NCBI GenBank assembly: GCA_023213395.1
Contig: CM041465.1
Coordinates: 160,215,741-160,279,740, forward strand
Source of the DNA: Cycas panzhihuaensis
Taxonomy: Eukaryota > Cycadophyta
Direction: 5' to 3'
Length of the DNA stretch: 64,000 bases
Positions within the stretch are counted from its first letter, which is position 1. Each line of letters starts with the position of its first letter. Made by a program: the position numbers and the translations under genes. Below, in pieces: positions 48,401-61,505 of the stretch. The notes beneath the pieces were generated by a model. The model saw nothing but the letters and a program-made list of their open reading frames with translations, did no database searches and was not told where the DNA came from.

Positions 48401-49269
48401 TGTTGTATCATGAGTCACATAGTGATAGATGTACTATTTTTATTCAATATTTAATGTATATATTTATGTATATTGATTGTTCCCATTATGTTTTGTGTAA
48501 CAAATATGATTGGATCATTGACTCTAAGCTCTTTCCCCCTCTTTCATCCCTTTTTCATATATTGTGAATGATATATATCTATTAGTATGAGAGTCCATGA
48601 AAATATACAATACTTTTTTTCTTCTTTTATCTCTTTTTTTTCATGTCATTATATATATATTTTTAGATTTTTAGTTAATATGGACATGATGGTTTATACT
48701 CATTTCAGAGTAAAAAGGGGTCTTAAAGGAGAAATATCATAAGGAATAATGAAGGAAAGTAATAGATAAAAATATAAAAGAGAGTATATGGAAAGGATTA
48801 ATAATTCTATTCTTATAAACATATAACCATTTGAAAATCAAACAGTACTAGGTTTATAAAAATAGAAGATAGAATAATATATGTCCATCTAGAAAGGAAA
48901 ACATAGATAATTCACATCATACTTAGGATAGATTATATAAACATAGACCAAAACCCATATTTGTATAATATATCTTAAGAAAAACATGTTGTTTATAAAA
49001 TGAAAAACTAATTCCACCTAATAAATAACTAGTTTCTTGAGTATATAGGATTCCTCATTGGCTCCTTCTATGGGCAAGAACCTTTTAGGGACTTGCTCCC
49101 TACCAAGATCCTCCTTGGCCCACGATTCTCATGTGGGTCTATCTTTCTAACACTTTGCTTCATCTTTAAGTCTATCATCCTAACCTTCACATTATTTAAA
49201 CTTTTATCTTAAAAACTCGTAGTTTATACTCTTTATAAATTGATAGATTATACTCATTCTGTAGTGGTG
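48401..49269. other. gypsy-X spacer between antisense ORF and RNase H
   Basis: AT-rich, with no conserved frame on either strand. Confidence 0.5.
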
Positions 49270-49700
49270 TGCTCCTAGTGAAAGATGAGAGTTAGTCAAA
49301 ATAATCATCCAAGATAAAAAATACTAGAGCATCAACTTCAATATTAAAGATTTGAGGAGCAAACTAGATAATAACTGAAGAGAACAAAGGCATCAATGAT
49401 GAAGCTTGATGGTGAAGGAAAAGGAGTTATGAAGAATATATTTGATATATCCTAACTAATTTATAAACCACAATTTGAGAGTCAAAATAAATAATGATAG
49501 GTCCATGGTAAGATTGAGAAATATTAGATAATGCTCGTATAATAAAAGAATATTCAGCTTCATTATTGGTTACTCTAAGTAGAAATAAACTAGCAAATAA
49601 GAAGAGGTTCCTTGATTGGTCATAATTCATCCAAGCAATAGAAGACCATCTTAGATTACCTCTACTACCTCTGTTGATGAAAATACTTAATGCCATATGA
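49270..49700 (-). pseudogene. gypsy-X extra RNase H
   Basis: The leftward frame from 49696 to 49427 reads ALSIFINRGSRGN, LRVTNNEAEYSFIIRALSNI and IIIYFDSQIVVYKLVRI. This is the same RNase H type as at 31106 in gypsy-Y. The first catalytic Asp is Asn (FINRG for FTDGG); Glu and the second Asp are kept. A VDAL segment near 49310-49330 may be the end of the domain in another frame. It lies outside any RT or integrase context. Confidence 0.82.
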
Positions 49701-50759
49701 AAATAAGATCAATATTTAAAGACAGTTTGATTAATAAAGGAAAGTACAGGAATTAATCAATAATGAGATAGTAGTGAATGAGAAAATGTTAGTTTTGACT
49801 ACAATGAAGAAAAGGAAAAATCATAATTAGAATAATGATAATCAAGTAAAATAAAAGGTATCAAGCAAGGTTCGATCATGGTTGAGGCTATGATGGACCC
49901 ATGTAGCTAGACCTAAACATCGTGAATGAGTGCTTCAAATGAACCTAATTTATAATATGTATAGGTAAGGACAAAGTCGTCATGCGACTTACCCCAAATT
50001 ATAAGAGGATGATAACAGTATATATATATATATATATATATATTTATTTATTTATTTTTTTAACTTTTAAAATTTTGATTTTTCTTTTGATATTTATAAG
50101 AAAATGTTTATAACCTTCCAATTATAAAGTATCTTTCCTTAATGCAGTAAGGATTTATTCCTTTTAATAAAACCAAGATGGAATAATAGAAACCAAACTC
50201 CTTAAAGATTGAACCATGGGAGAAAGTGAAGATCTAAATCATAGTATCTCCAAATGTAAGGGAAAGATGGTAGAATGAGTACTTACCTCAAAAGCATAAA
50301 TAGAGAAAATCAAGGATAATAAAAAGAAAAGAAAATAGGTGATGAATGACTAAGAAGGAATCCCTAGAATGAAGGACCAATAAATAAGGGCATAACCTAA
50401 GTAACTAATAAAGTATTTAAAGCTAACAAACAAATCTCTCCTTAAGGATGAGGATAAATGACAAAACTGGGGGTCTAAATTCTCTCTTGAGTACATGGCT
50501 CAAAAGAGAAAATATTGATAACCTTAAAGAAAAAGTACTCACAATCAATGCGTATGCCAGAAGTGGCAATAGGCTTATATAATTATAGGGAGGTCACTTT
50601 ATGAAAGTAAGGATAACTTGAAAGATGGTGAAGAATAATTTTTAAAAAATTACCTATAGTTTTAGCTCATTAGGTAATAGGAGAGTTCAAAGCCATAGTT
50701 TATCCTCATTACATAGATTGATGTGTACCATAGTTTATACTCTTTAGTAGATAAATTTC
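49701..50759 (-). other. gypsy-X region where RT, RNase H and integrase would be expected
   Basis: Between the linker motif (50800-50900) and the extra RNase H only about 1 kb remains, with no RT or integrase motif in any frame. It includes an (AT)n and TTTA microsatellite at 50019-50060. A deletion of pol is the simplest reading. Confidence 0.6.
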
Positions 50760-52342
50760 TCAGAGTCGTAGTTTATATTCATTAGGGAGTCATCTTTAGA
50801 GTGTCCCCTAACTCCAAGTCAATATCAATGGTTTCTTCCATGAGCATAGCATTGGCCTCTTTAAAATGAAGAGTAGATTCTATAAGAGAAACTATCTCCT
50901 AAAATTGGGAAGGGTTGATTAGTGGGGAATTAGGTTGTATCATCTTTAAAAAACCCAACTTATGATGACAAGAGGGAAGATTAGGAATTAACCTTGATAC
51001 ATGCTCAAGGATCGCCTTGTCATGTCTAAAATGATCCAAATGAAAAATATCAATGAAGATAATATTTCTAAGAGATTAGTAGATAAGGTAAAGGACTTAA
51101 AATATTTGGGATCATTAAATAAAGAGTTTGAATGAGTAGGTACAAACTTAATAATTGAAGGAACTTGAGAAAAAGGGATAGGTCTATTAATAAATTCCTA
51201 TATTACAGTAAAGGTTTTCTCAAATTCATGATGTTAAAAGTGATGATTCTAATTAGACGAAGGGATAATGACCAAAGATGATAGAGAATCATCAGTAGAG
51301 TAACAAGGAGGAAAGGAAGTGATGGAGACCAAATTTACTTCTCGTCCTCCATTAGATATATTTTGATTCATTTGGGATATAATATACAAAGAAACAATCT
51401 TATCATTTGATTCTAAGTTAGTGTGCCTATGCAACAACATTTTCTTCTCATGTCTATTTAACCATGTAGTAAAAGGAGAAGACTAAGAGAAAAGAGGTAT
51501 GGTAGGAGTAGGCACATTATATGAAGATAAAATCATATGATACATTGAGGAAATAATTATAACAAAAGGAACTAAAGTATTAATCATTGATGGAAAACAT
51601 AAGACCTATGAGAAATGATTCTGAGTAGAGAGTGAAAGATTTAAGTTAATTATTTTACTTACAATTTTGTCTTCATAGGATATATTAGGAGGTGGTATCA
51701 TTTCTTCATAAGAAGGAGGGGAAACTAAAGATCAATAGGTAAAATCCAAGGGATAAGGAGTAGATGAAGAACTTGATTTAATAAGGATAATTTCAACCAA
51801 ATCAATACCTTTTACTTCTCCCTGAGGAGGAGGAGTTTCAATGGCAAAATACTACCCTAAACCTAGAGATTAAAAGAAATATTTTGAGGAATTAGATGAT
51901 TTGTTAAGTTTCAAGAAATCCTTAAGAAGTGGGATTAGCTATTTAATAGGTCTCAGCCTACATTTAACAATATTTAATTTGCCTTCATTGATGAACCAGC
52001 ATTCACCAAAAAGGAAAGAGCAGATAATAACCATTTAGGTAATCTATGGTCTACTCTAAAGGATATTGTATTCTAGATCAAGGTTGATAATAGTAAGTTA
52101 AATGTAAACTATCTTTTCTTCAAGAGTCAAAGTAAGAGTAACTTAACCAAGGGGAACCTTTTGATTGTTATCATACAAGATGAAGGATTACATTGATAGA
52201 TTAATCATCATTGATGATAACACGTTTAATATTGATATCATCTTTAATAATTTCAAAGTAGAATGGAGGAATGTCATTTAGAGAGTGAGTAGTATAAGTA
52301 GGCAATGTGGCTAGATCTAAATAAAGAATGGAAGTAGATAAA
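50760..52342 (-). pseudogene. gypsy-X protease and linker
   Basis: Left of copia-4 the leftward frame reads SLNDIPPFYFEIIKDDINIK, RVIINDD (where the protease Asp is expected) and INLDLEYNIL with KWLLSALSFL, the pattern of Tat-type retropepsins (about 51950-52300). Further left, at about 50800-50900, LHFKEANAMLMEETIDIDLE matches the protease-RT linker of gypsy-Y. The stretch between is poorly preserved. The active-site triplet is altered. Confidence 0.7.
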
Positions 52343-52347
52343 CCAAT

Positions 52348-52657
52348 TGTTAGAATATGTGTCCATACCACCTAATGTAAAGTGGGCCTCCTTAGTTATG
52401 TGGAGGAATATTCTCGATTGTAGTGAGCCGACGATGTAATTTTAATTATATTTGGCACTTTAGATCTATATATAGATCAAAGTCCAACTTTGTATTACCA
52501 TCATTTTGTCATAATATGAATTATTATTATTTGTGGGTTTTTACCCATAAGGGTTTCCTATGATAATTTGGTGTCCTATGCAATCTGTTCCTACTTGATA
52601 TCTACCTAATATGAAAGATCCTATCGACCTTATTTACTTTAGTTGTGTTTTATAACA
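52348..52657 (+). repeat. copia-4 5' LTR
   Basis: 310 bp, tg...ca ends, partner at 56265-56588. Confidence 0.92.
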
Positions 52658-52669
52658 TGGTATCAGAGC
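52658..52669 (+). other. copia-4 primer-binding site
   Basis: tggtatcagagc directly after the 5' LTR, matching initiator-Met tRNA. Confidence 0.95.
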
Positions 52670-55480
52670 ATGTAGGTCATGCATAGGCAAATGAACACTA
52701 TCGAAGGTCTAATCAATGGTGTTAAGTCATGTTGGCTTGCCTTTAGCGGATTGAGGTGCTTAATGACCCTACAGAATAGCCACAGTAGTGTGGGAGATTG
52801 TTGAAGGATCTTAGGAGCTTTCTATCATTGTTTGTAAGTACTCTAAGATATTTGGAGGTGTGTGGATGATTTTTTATTCTGTTCCTAGCCATGTGAGTGT
52901 CGTTTGAGTCTATTGAAGGTGTTGGATCCTCATGTGATGATGCCAATGAGTTTGAATGCCCTAGAGATGATTGTCAACCCTCTATTTCTAGTGGGAGAGT
53001 GTAAAAAACCTAGTAGGCCAATTACAGAGCTAAGAAATCATAATACGATTAATAAATCAAAGATATGCTTAGTATTATAATTTTAGGGTTTAATTATATA
53101 TACATCACTAGTATTAATAATATTACTACAACCTATTTATATTACATGGTATATGTTGGTCACCTTTATTGATATGCAAATATTTTGCAATGTTAGTCGT
53201 TGATTGTATATCCATAGTTGAGTCACCCCATGTATCTCCACAGTCATTCGTTATTATAGTCTACATGATATATTAATATATTTGGCCGCCCTCTAGTATA
53301 TAGAGTTGCCTAGTTTATGTACTATAGTCTGTGTATTTGATCACACATGGATACATGATGTCACATAATCATAAGTTTTGGTGTTTGATTATTTATGTTT
53401 ATACCCATTTAAGAATATTCAGTCATAGATATAATATAGATCAAAATACCTAGCCATATTGATGTGTGACATAAATATATCAATCATGAATATGTAAATG
53501 TAGTTGCCTTCGTAATCTGGTCGTCTGAGTTGAAAGATTGTTGTTGGCATATTTTATACTCCCTATGTCACCTATAGATTTTGATCAGTTGCTAGAGTAT
53601 TGAGTAACCACCACTATAGATTCAATTAATTGCCCAACTGATATTGTTGTCAATATATGTATTTCTATCACCCACATGCATGTGATTTGCATTTCACCTA
53701 GGGCTATGAATTATCATTTATATTGATTATATTGTAACTATTTCCATTGTTTCTTTGTTTACCCATATATTGTGTCACCTGTTGTCGGTCCTTCATTATG
53801 TTGCCCATTATATATTACATTTGGCATCCATCATTTTTTATATCAAATGTTATTCTTTGATATTAATAATGTTATAATGATAATCGCCATATACAGATTG
53901 CCAATTACCGTAGATAATAAACATATGCCAAAGTTGGTTTCGTCATTATATTATCATGTTATTTATGACTTTGTTTATTCAAATAAAGGCACCTTATATT
54001 AAGGTTTTATTAATAGCATTTTTATAATATTTTATCTTTATATGAAGCTTTCTTTTATGGTACCTCACCATTGTTTTAAAGATTACCTTTCTGTTGATAT
54101 AAGGTACTGTGAGTAAAGTTGGCACATATATATATTTAGCCTTGAAATATTTTAGTGATTGTCTATTTCAGTCATTGTGTATATAAGTGCCTTCCTTTGC
54201 ATATTACTTAGTATTCAATAAAGGATTCTTTATTTTGGCGATTTACATTGTAGAGAATATATAAGGAAATGTTATAATGTGGTAATAAGGTGATATTTTT
54301 TTTCTTCTAGCATGTAAATACATGAGAGAGTTGATTCTCTTTAGAGTGTATCTTACATGAGGGAGCTTTATGAGTAAATATAGGTGAGATAATGTAATGG
54401 TTGGTGCTCTCTTGCATGTGGTTTATATGGAAAAGCAAGTTGGGTGAAGAGGTGACTGTTGAAGAGCAAGATGAGGTGAATTGATACTCTCTATCATATA
54501 TTTTACATGGGGGATTTTATAGGCAAAGATGATGAATTTAAGGCAATGAAATGCTTATTACATATGTGTTACATGGCAAGATTGGGCGAGAGTTTGGGAA
54601 GGTTTTAAGGGCGAGAGAAGGTTGGGAATGTTTGAGGGCAATGATGGGTAATTTTGGGTGAAGAAGGGAAAGTTTACATGATATACCTTAGCTATAAATT
54701 TAATGTAAACTCTATTACTATTAAGTGTGGCATAGATCATTATACAATATTCATATTTATGTAGTTGATTCAATGAAATAAGTGTGTGTTCTTATCCAGT
54801 TATATTCAAGTTCTATTACATTAGATGTATATGAGGTGATGAAGTTTAGAATTTGCTTGTATGAGTGGTTATCAGTTGATGATGGACTATTATACTTTAC
54901 TAGTTAAACTAAGGATAGCATGAGGTTTGTGGCTTGGTTTGATGCTAGTTCAAAATGGATGGATATCTGAACAAGTCTGATGTGGAACTGAGATAGAGTG
55001 ATTAATGAAATTTAAGTATGAATGGGAAGGTTTAAGATGAGATGCCTTAAAAATAGTGATGTCTTTTTCATGGTATGTATAGTTGGCCTATAAGATTACA
55101 TTACAGGTGAGTATCATGATGCATATGGTGAGGTTTGGTGCATATTGTGGTTTGCCTCCCATGTTTTGTTAGCAGAAGTTATAACAGATAGGTATGGGTA
55201 CCCGAGTTATGACAGTTTGTGGAATAGTTTCCCTTCTTATTGTGTGTTTGGACTAAGTCAAAAGCCTTCCATTTATTTCCTTTAGTGCATTAGAGTTCAC
55301 ACATCTTAGACAAAGATTGTAGTAGTAGGATTGTAAGAGTTTGGAGCCTATAGGTTGTTTAGCTTATAAACAATGTGATCTACAAGGGGAATGCATTATG
55401 ATTAGTCTAGATATCCAATTAAAAGGTTGTTGACATATCATGTTGACTATCATTTAGTTACAAGGTTTATCCTTCATTGC
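52670..55480 (+). other. copia-4 interior, unrecognised part
   Basis: AT-rich sequence in which I see no conserved gag or pol motif. It may be heavily decayed or contain unrelated sequence. Confidence 0.5.
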
Positions 55481-56250
55481 TTTACTTTTTTGAGTCATTG
55501 TTCAACAGGTGTGGAGGTTTGTTTGCCTAGCATTATGCTTGAGACAGAAGCAGGACCTAGTGAGAGATTGATGAATTGTAGACCTATATTCTATTGATAG
55601 TTAAAGACCTACAAGATGATGGAAGATTATGGATCATCATGTCAGTCAAAGCTTGAGATACATACCAATGTTCTAGTGAGTAGAGATTCATAATGGAGAG
55701 CTATATTGAAGAAAGAGCCTAGTTGGTTTGTAAGTTGGTAAGCTTGTTGTGTATGATTTTTATCAAAAGAAGGATTAAGATATGATGAGACATTTACACC
55801 AGTCTCTATGTTGCTTTTGGTCTATCTGATCCTTACTTTAGCATCTTCAGATAGTTGGGTATCATATCGTATCATATCAGTGTTCTTTGGTGAAGACTTG
55901 AAGAGGCAATTCACACAGTTCAAGTGGATCAACCCCTTAGTTTAGTTAAAGGAATATGGTTAAGTTGAATGGATGAAGTGTTAGGTGCAGAGAGAGTTGT
56001 ATAATTACAGGTTTATTAGAGCATTCTCAAAGAATTGAGCACATACAAGGCATAACACCATTACATCTGAGTTAAAATCAAATTAGGGAAGATATAGGTT
56101 GAAGATTGTCCAAGTTGAGATTAACTTGTGGATGTATTCACCAATCTTAAATTGAAGATTGCTACATTGAGATTCATGTATATTAGGTTAGGTAAGGTTA
56201 TCCTTAAGAGGGTATTTATTCCCAATGATAAACCTTGTTACCCCATATTT
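55481..56250 (+). pseudogene. copia-4 RT and pol-end remnant
   Basis: A short stretch at about 55740-55900 reads KEGLRYDETFTPVSMLLLVYL, matching the start of copia RT. Near 56130-56200, VDVFTNLKLKIATLRFM resembles the pol C-terminus. The catalytic box and most of RNase H between them are missing, so large internal deletions are likely. Confidence 0.65.
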
Positions 56251-56253
56251 ACA

Positions 56254-56264
56254 TTAAGAGGGGA
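56254..56264 (+). other. copia-4 polypurine tract
   Basis: ttaagagggga directly before the 3' LTR. Confidence 0.85.
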
Positions 56265-56588
56265 TGTTAGAATATGTATCCATACCACCTAATGTAAAGT
56301 GGGCCTCCCTATTTATGTGTCTAATTACGTAGAGGAATATTCTCGATTGTAGTGAGCCAATGATGTAATTATAATTATATTTGGCACTTTAGATCTATAA
56401 ATATAGATCAAAGTTTAATTTTATATTATCATCATTTTGTCATAATATGAATTATTATTATTTGTGGGTTTTTAACCGTAAGGGTTTCCCATGGCAATCT
56501 GGTATCTCGTGTGATCTATTCCTACTTAATATCTACCTAATGTGAAAGATCATATTGACCTTGTTTGCTTCATTTGTATTTTCTAACA
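56265..56588 (+). repeat. copia-4 3' LTR
   Basis: 324 bp, partner of 52348-52657, with 14 extra bases near 56316-56330. Confidence 0.92.
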
Positions 56589-56593
56589 CCAAC

Positions 56594-59150
56594 TATGGAA
56601 AGAACTCCTAATGTGTCAAATAGGAGTTGATGTTACTCAGGGTAACACTTTAGCAAATCTATAACCAAGATACTAATGGGAATAATCTTTAACTCATTAA
56701 TCAAGGAAAATTATCCATCCTTTAAATTAGAAGGAATGGATCTAAACCTAATGGGACAGGGGGGGAACTAAAAGTAAATATTTAGGATTTTTAAATATCA
56801 AATCATTAGGTGATTTGGATGAACTTGCACTCTTCATAATCTCCACCATGTTATTAGTTCTCTTGGTCTCACCACCTTTAGGAGGTGGGCGAGCTTGACT
56901 ATTAGCATGATGTGTTGAAAGATTAGAAGGAGTAGTTATCTTCTTGAATGAATTAGAACCAAAAGGTTCACTTTCATTTTCTTAAACCTGTTTAACCTTA
57001 CCTCTTTTATCTTTACTTTCCTTAAATTTATCTTGAGGTAGAGGGTCTTTGTGAATTATTTGGTCTTAAGATATTTTAGAAGCCCAATTTGTTTGAGTAT
57101 TTATGTTTTAAGTTATGGCTTAGACTATATAATATTATCTTCTATCATCGATATCAATTCGATGGTAAGGATACCACTTCTTCCTTCTAAGAAGAGGAGA
57201 AGGTGTAGGTGGAGCTTGTTTCTTTCTCCCTTCATTAAGATGAATAACTTTTGTTTCTTGAGTAGACTAATTTTCTATAGGACCATCAACATGCAAATTA
57301 TTGTTGATCATATGCTCTAATGATCTAATAAAAGAAGCTAGATAATCATAGGGTGGCTTAGGATGGGAAGTCTTAAATGTTTGAATGGTCTCTTTAGAAG
57401 AGATAAATTTCCCAACCTTTTTAATACCTACCTATATTTCAAAAGTTTCTAAAGCCAAACATTGATCAACAACTTCTTTATAGGTTTGAGGACCAATCTT
57501 GAGTACTTCAAAATATACATATAGCCTCAAAGCATTAATAAATAGATAAAAAAGGAGACTAGGATCAAGTTGAGAATGACATGCATATACCAGGTCTTAA
57601 AATATCCTCATAAAGTCACTAGAATTTTCATCATAATTTTGTTTAATGGCCAAAAGGGATTTAATGGCAGATTCAAGTGGTCTCATAACATCAAAGTAAT
57701 TGATGAAGAAGTCAACCAATTGTTGAAATGAGAAAATAAAAGTAGAGGGAAGGTGATAAAACTACTTCAATGCATTACCTTGAAGTGATTTAGGGAACAA
57801 AGACATCATAACATAGTCATATGGCATGAAGTTAGCACAAGCAAGCACAAACACTTGTATGTGGGAAATTGGATCTTGGGGAGAGTTGTCTAAGAATTTA
57901 GGTAGCTCAGGTAAGAATGGAGGCATAGGAGATAATAGGACCTTACATGACAAAGAAGACTTCATATAGTCTAAGAAAGGCTTCCTTGACCTCACTGTTA
58001 TAGAACGTTGAGGTAAGCATGATTGGTGTGGGGTGGTAGAGGAAATGGGTTATTATTATTGAGGGAAAGAATAAGCTAGAAGAGAAGATGAAGGATTAAA
58101 CCAAGCTATAATATTTACCATAGAATTGGTTTATGATATAAGATATTAAGGGGAAATAAGGTTAAATAAAAGAAAAGGGATTTGTTAGGGAATTTGTCTA
58201 GTGACATAAGATGACAGAGTAGGATTAGCAAATCCCAAAACTTGAGATTGATTAACTGAAGAATGAGTATAAATGAGATAAGCATGAGGAATAGGTTAAG
58301 AAGAGGAAACTAAATTAGACACCCTATTAGAAGAGATGTGAGGTCTAATACTCTAGGATATGGGTCTAAAGGAAACCTAGGGTGGTAATTGGGTTGAGGT
58401 TATAATGAGGTGAGAAGAGGCTAATCTATTAAGATATGATTAGATAGGTTGTGGGTTGAACAAGACAAACTCGTTTGTTGAGGGGTAGGAACATGAGATG
58501 GGATAAGGTTATATTAACTAGATGTAGTAGAGGTTCCCTCATGCATAGAAGGTATTACATAAGGAGAATGGATTTGAATTTGTAACAGGGAAAGTGAGGG
58601 GAGAGGTTGAGAATAAACCAACTTATGATCTTCAACTTCTCCCAAAGGAGGAGAGAATGACTTAGGTGAAGGAGGATGGGAAGGTAAGGGTGATCGATTA
58701 GCATTAGGGGAAATAGAAGGTTCGACCTATATAAACTTGTATTCCTCATATAATGGATCAAATTGATGATGTTGAGGAGAGGTTGTCATGATATAAGTAT
58801 CTAGATAGAAAGGATCTTAATATATATCCATAGAGAGAGGAGTAGGGACCCTAGTAAGAACTGATTCATAATAAGATGGAGGTACTTGAGTGGGAAGAGC
58901 TTCTTCTTATATAGAAGAAGGATTCATAAGATAAGAACTACCATGAAATTGAGATGGTTTAGGGTATCCTTGATCCATGGGTATTTCACATAATTATGTT
59001 GAATTTTTAGAAGGATAAATATAAGTATCATGTATATGCTATTTTGAAAGATCAAAGTAAGAGTATGGAAGTTCATTACTCGAGTCTGAGGGTTGAATTT
59101 AAAAATCACGTGAGAGGCCTTGAAGTTTCAATGATCATCTTTGGGTTGGA
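56594..59150 (-). pseudogene. gypsy-X gag
   Basis: The leftward frame contains ELPKFLDNSPQDPISHIQVF, DYVMMSLFPKSLQGNALK, FINYFDVMRPLESAIKSLL, LFINALRLYVYFEVLKIG and CLALETFEIQVGIKK (about 57400-57950). They align one for one with gypsy-Y gag (FINYFDVARPFETGMKSLL, FVNALRPEVHVEVLKIG, CLALEAIEIQAKLKK). Further on, KKWYPYHRIDIDDRRQY near 57140-57190 is a zinc-finger-like segment in which a Cys is Tyr. The N-terminal part to 59150 is low-complexity and interrupted by many stops. Gag would form the particle. Confidence 0.85.
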
Positions 59151-59198
59151 GGTATAGTTTCCATTACTTTAAATAAAAGACAAATGGTAACTCCCCAA

Positions 59199-59210
59199 TA
59201 TGGTCACTAG
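59199..59210 (-). other. possible gypsy-X primer-binding site
   Basis: On the - strand ctagtgaccata, identical to the 12 bases next to the gypsy-Y 5' LTR. It lies 5 bp from the LTR end. Confidence 0.4.
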
Positions 59211-59215
59211 AAAGA

Positions 59216-61500
59216 TGACATGCTTTGGTTGGGACTAGGCTACATATCCCTTAGTGACATTATGCCTCCTATATTTCAGGTTTAGATCAAGAGATAAAGA
59301 AGCCTATAGAAATCTATGGACCACATTTTCTAGCTCCTAAGAAGGAGTTTATGCCTACCTATGTCATTTGGTTTAGATATATGAATAATAATAGAAGGCT
59401 AGGATGTAAGGAAGAGTATTAGAATCCACTAGCCTACATGAGTAAGAAGAGGAGTTCTAAGTTCAGAATTATGCCTATAATATTTTATGTATCCTTTCTA
59501 GTGAATCATTTCCTTATATTGTTTCAACTTTTAGGGTTTACTATAATAAAGAAAAGGGTTAAGTAATGGAAAATTTTATGGGTTTTGTTTTTAATGAATG
59601 AAAAATAAAGAATAATGAAATAATAAGATCTATCTACCTTTTCAAATTAATGTAAGAAAGTAAACCATACATATCATATCTTTTTTTTTTTCTTTCTAGA
59701 TCAAAGAATACCAAAATGAAAGAGATATTATCTCCTAAAAATGTAAAATATACTTCTTTTCAAAGATAAAAAGAAACAAGCATGAGATGCAAATACTATA
59801 TTATACAACTTTGTACACTACTTTATGGAACCTAAAATAACATGTTATGCTCATGCAAAACTCTTGATTTCATGTACATATTATTTTGAACTCTAAGAAT
59901 TATTTCAATAGAAATGAGAGATTTCAAATATGATTTAAGATATTAGAGACAACTTTCAACTAATAATATTCACATGCAACTAGCTATAATTGATATCATC
60001 ACAAGCAAACAATAAACTAAAATCATGAAGAGATTCTATCACACATTAAGCTTCTAAGCACCATAGTATCCTTGAACCTCATGCAAAACTTATTCACTAT
60101 AAATATTTATCATTCATACATTCATATTCATTTTTTGAAAAAAGAGACAATGAAGAAGACAAAGTCAAGGAATATAACACCCGAATTTTCATAAAAAAAA
60201 CCTCTTCAATGATAAATCTTTGCCTCAAAATAAATATCTCCCTTTAATGTGATTAATCTTTCTCAACATTTTTTCTTTAAAACAAGTATAAAAGAGGAAG
60301 AAAAACTAAGAAGAACAAGGTCAACAACAACCAAGAAAGAAGAGGCGGGACTAGATCTCTTGGGAAACTTAGACAACTGAGGAGAATAGGAAAGAGTAGT
60401 TATATTTTATGATAAAGAGGTAGATCTCTTTTCACAATAGATAACTCTCTTACTTTCCAATAAAGGGCTAACCTTTTAACCAAGATTTCCCAAAGAAAAA
60501 TAGAGATAAAAAAGTTTCAAAAATTAGAAAAAAGAGAAAGGCATACATGGTCATAAAAAATCATCAAAGAAGAACTAAATCAAATGAAAATAATAATAGA
60601 AAGAACTTACCAAAGATATGAAGTCTGAAGTAAATAATTATAGAAAACCAAGTACCTCAAAAAGTAGCAACAAGATGGATTTGAATATCACATAGGTAAC
60701 AATCATAGCTCTAGATCTTTTCTCCTTAATTCTCTTTTTTGTTCTCTAAGATGGGTATCAAAATCATAAAGAAATTTCTCTATTTCTCAAGAATTCAATC
60801 TCAAAAACTTATCATCAAGCTTACAACATTTAAATAATAGTCATATTTAGGGTTTCAAAGGGTTCTAAGCATAAATGGAGTAGGTTTACACTAAATCTCG
60901 GTAGTGGCATAAAAAACTAGCATGTTAACTAAAAAATTTACATGCATGAAAGTCAAAAATATGATCAGTCATATTTTATTAACAACAAAAAAATACAACT
61001 TTATCAATAAAATGCAATCGATTTCATTTTTAGTAGAACAAAAGATATGATAAATTAGGAGATGAAAATTAATCATTAAAAAATTAAAATTATATTTTTA
61101 TTAAAAATTTTAAGTAAAAATGACTTAATTAATACAAAAGAGCAACATAAAAGGAGTGAAAATTTTAAGCAAAAGCCCAAAAATTGTAACACATAGATGA
61201 TTTAAAGATAAAATTAAGAGAAAAGAATGAAACAAGAAAATGTTTTAAAGAGAAAAGTGAGTAAAAAATATCATAAAGGTGAGATTTTGTTGTTATAATT
61301 TTCACTCATTAGTAAGTATAAACATAATAGCAATCATCATCATTCATCATAAATCATCTAAAAAATTAATATCACATCTCATTAAAACATGGCCTAATAC
61401 AACATAGAACAAGCTTAAAATAATTAAATCAAATGTAATTAAATAAGAATACATGTTAATGAGTATGAAGATCAATTGAGGGCCAAGTTTTGGTGAAACA
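59216..61500 (-). repeat. gypsy-X 5' LTR
   Basis: 2285 bp. It matches 3391-3599 and 36465-37170 and includes 1354 bp (59601-60954) absent from the other copy. It is followed by ttatg (61501-61505), the target duplication. Confidence 0.88.
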
Positions 61501-61505
61501 TTATG

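Larger units (their letters stand above)
52348..56588 (+). mobile_element. copia-4, short decayed Ty1/copia element
   Basis: LTRs of 310 bp (52348-52657) and 324 bp (56265-56588) start tgttagaatatgt and end taaca. Flanks are ccaat (52343-52347) and ccaac (56589-56593). A primer site follows the left LTR and a purine tract precedes the right. The interior is only 3.6 kb, and the LTRs differ at roughly 10 percent of positions plus a 14-bp gap. It separates gag from protease in gypsy-X. Confidence 0.92.

Noticed and set aside
52743-52946. Open frame on the - strand in copia-4
   Set aside because: No similarity seen, and it is antisense just after the primer site. Likely chance.
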